Shown: positions 53,814 through 54,079 of the stretch, piece after piece
Layout of the letters: the number at the start of each line of letters is the position of its first letter
How positions within the stretch are numbered: the first letter of the stretch is position 1
Position numbers and translations under genes: made by a program
The notes under the pieces: model-generated
The model's input: the letters and a program-made list of their open reading frames with translations, nothing else
What the model was told of the DNA's origin: nothing
Database searches by the model: none
Assembly: GCF_004570325.1 (NCBI RefSeq)
Contig: NZ_SPQO01000030.1
Span: 1-54,079, forward strand
DNA from: Mycobacterium sp. PS03-16
GTDB taxonomy: Bacteria; Actinomycetota; Actinomycetes; Mycobacteriales; Mycobacteriaceae
Length of the DNA stretch: 54,079 nucleotides
Direction: 5' to 3'

Positions 53814-54079
53814 ACGTCGCCGCGACACGGCCTCCGGGCCGGGGAGCGCGGCAGACTCCCAGAGGGAAACTCACCTAGGTGGGTTCCTGACCGTCCGCTC
53901 TACGTGAACGCGGCTTTTGGCCGCGGGATCGACGCGCGGTTCGGGCGGGTGTGTTGTTTGAGAACTCAATAGTGTGTTTGGTGGTTTTTGTTTGTTGTTT
54001 TTTTGGCCTGCCTCTTTTTCCCGTTTAGGGGTGGGTTGTTGTTTTTTGCCAGATTTTTCTGGTGCTTGGTCAGATTGTT
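53814..54079 (+). other. 5' leader of pre-16S rRNA (16S gene outside window)
   Basis: From the expected transcription start to the window end there is no plausible gene. GC content falls and T-rich runs appear from about 53950, as in mycobacterial rRNA leaders. Hairpins: 53866-53883 (CACCTAGGTG core), 53907-53923 (CGCGGC/GCCGCG with TTTTG loop) and 54049-54062 (CCAGA/TCTGG with TTTT loop). The mature 16S sequence has not begun by 54079. The leader would carry antitermination sites and one strand of the RNase III processing stem. Confidence 0.75.
53955..53977 (+). promoter_or_regulatory. rRNA antitermination (BoxA-type) segment
   Basis: The block TTGTTTGAGAACTCAATAG followed by TGTG is the conserved element of actinobacterial rRNA leaders that contains BoxA, bound by NusB/S10 to make transcription termination-resistant. 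I recognise it from memory of mycobacterial rrn leaders; the exact BoxA limits are uncertain. Confidence 0.7.

Overview
The window is GC-rich actinobacterial DNA that reads as a rapidly growing mycobacterium (Mycolicibacterium type). It carries mycobacterial hallmark genes: lysX (lysyl-phosphatidylglycerol synthase fused to LysRS), an LpqH-family 19-kDa lipoprotein, a CYP124-type P450, a PrrB-like kinase, an Rv1647-like cyclase and an Rv1683-like lipase/acyl-CoA synthetase fusion. Gene order follows, with gaps and insertions, the M. tuberculosis uvrA - lysX - infC/rpmI/rplT - tsnR - pheST - arg - tyrS backbone as I remember it. The last ~270 bases are an rRNA-operon promoter and leader directly after tyrS, which is where the rrnB operon of fast-growing mycobacteria sits; the 16S gene itself starts beyond the window.

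Layout. 1-2.0 kb: 3' end of a Pro/Ala-rich protein facing an orphan PrrB-like histidine kinase. 2.1-7.0 kb: TesB thioesterase, UdgX uracil-DNA glycosylase, universal stress protein, CYP124, DUF427 protein and metallo-beta-lactamase-fold hydrolase. 7.0-13.5 kb: uvrA, a Baeyer-Villiger-type flavoprotein, a winged-helix protein, a small conserved protein and the lipoprotein. 13.5-19.5 kb: an accessory five-gene locus with a TPR-like protein, a separate CHAT-domain cysteine peptidase, a membrane-anchored small protein and two proteins I do not recognise; this is the best candidate here for an undescribed system. 19.5-32.4 kb: lysX, DUF1844, infC-rpmI-rplT-tsnR, an acyl-CoA dehydrogenase, an MpaB/DUF2236 protein, the cyclase and pheST. 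32.4-35.0 kb: a leftward three-gene catabolic operon (aldolase-family, SDR, FAH-family). 35.1-43.5 kb: argCJBDFRGH; argC to argR are joined by stop/start overlaps behind a double ArgR box, and argGH follow after a 14-base gap. 43.4-53.7 kb: F420/FMN split-barrel protein, ABC-F ATPase, lipase/acyl-CoA synthetase fusion, exported protein, Trm112-like protein, a TetR/ABC-exporter operon with a palindromic operator, mpg and tyrS.

Regulation visible in the sequence: at least five starts have a TANNNT-like -10 box exactly six bases before the ATG/GTG, i.e. probable leaderless transcripts (TPR gene, the 17076 gene, cyclase, pheS, the DapA-like gene; also a weaker box at tesB). infC has an ATC start behind a strong Shine-Dalgarno and a 217-base leader with four perfect hairpins. 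ArgR, TetR and one unassigned operator are visible as inverted repeats over promoters. No tRNA, CRISPR array, insertion sequence or prophage gene was seen. The longest stretch without a gene is 53717-54079 (rRNA promoter and leader); the next is 3648-3916, between udgX and the stress protein, where I see only promoter-sized sequence.
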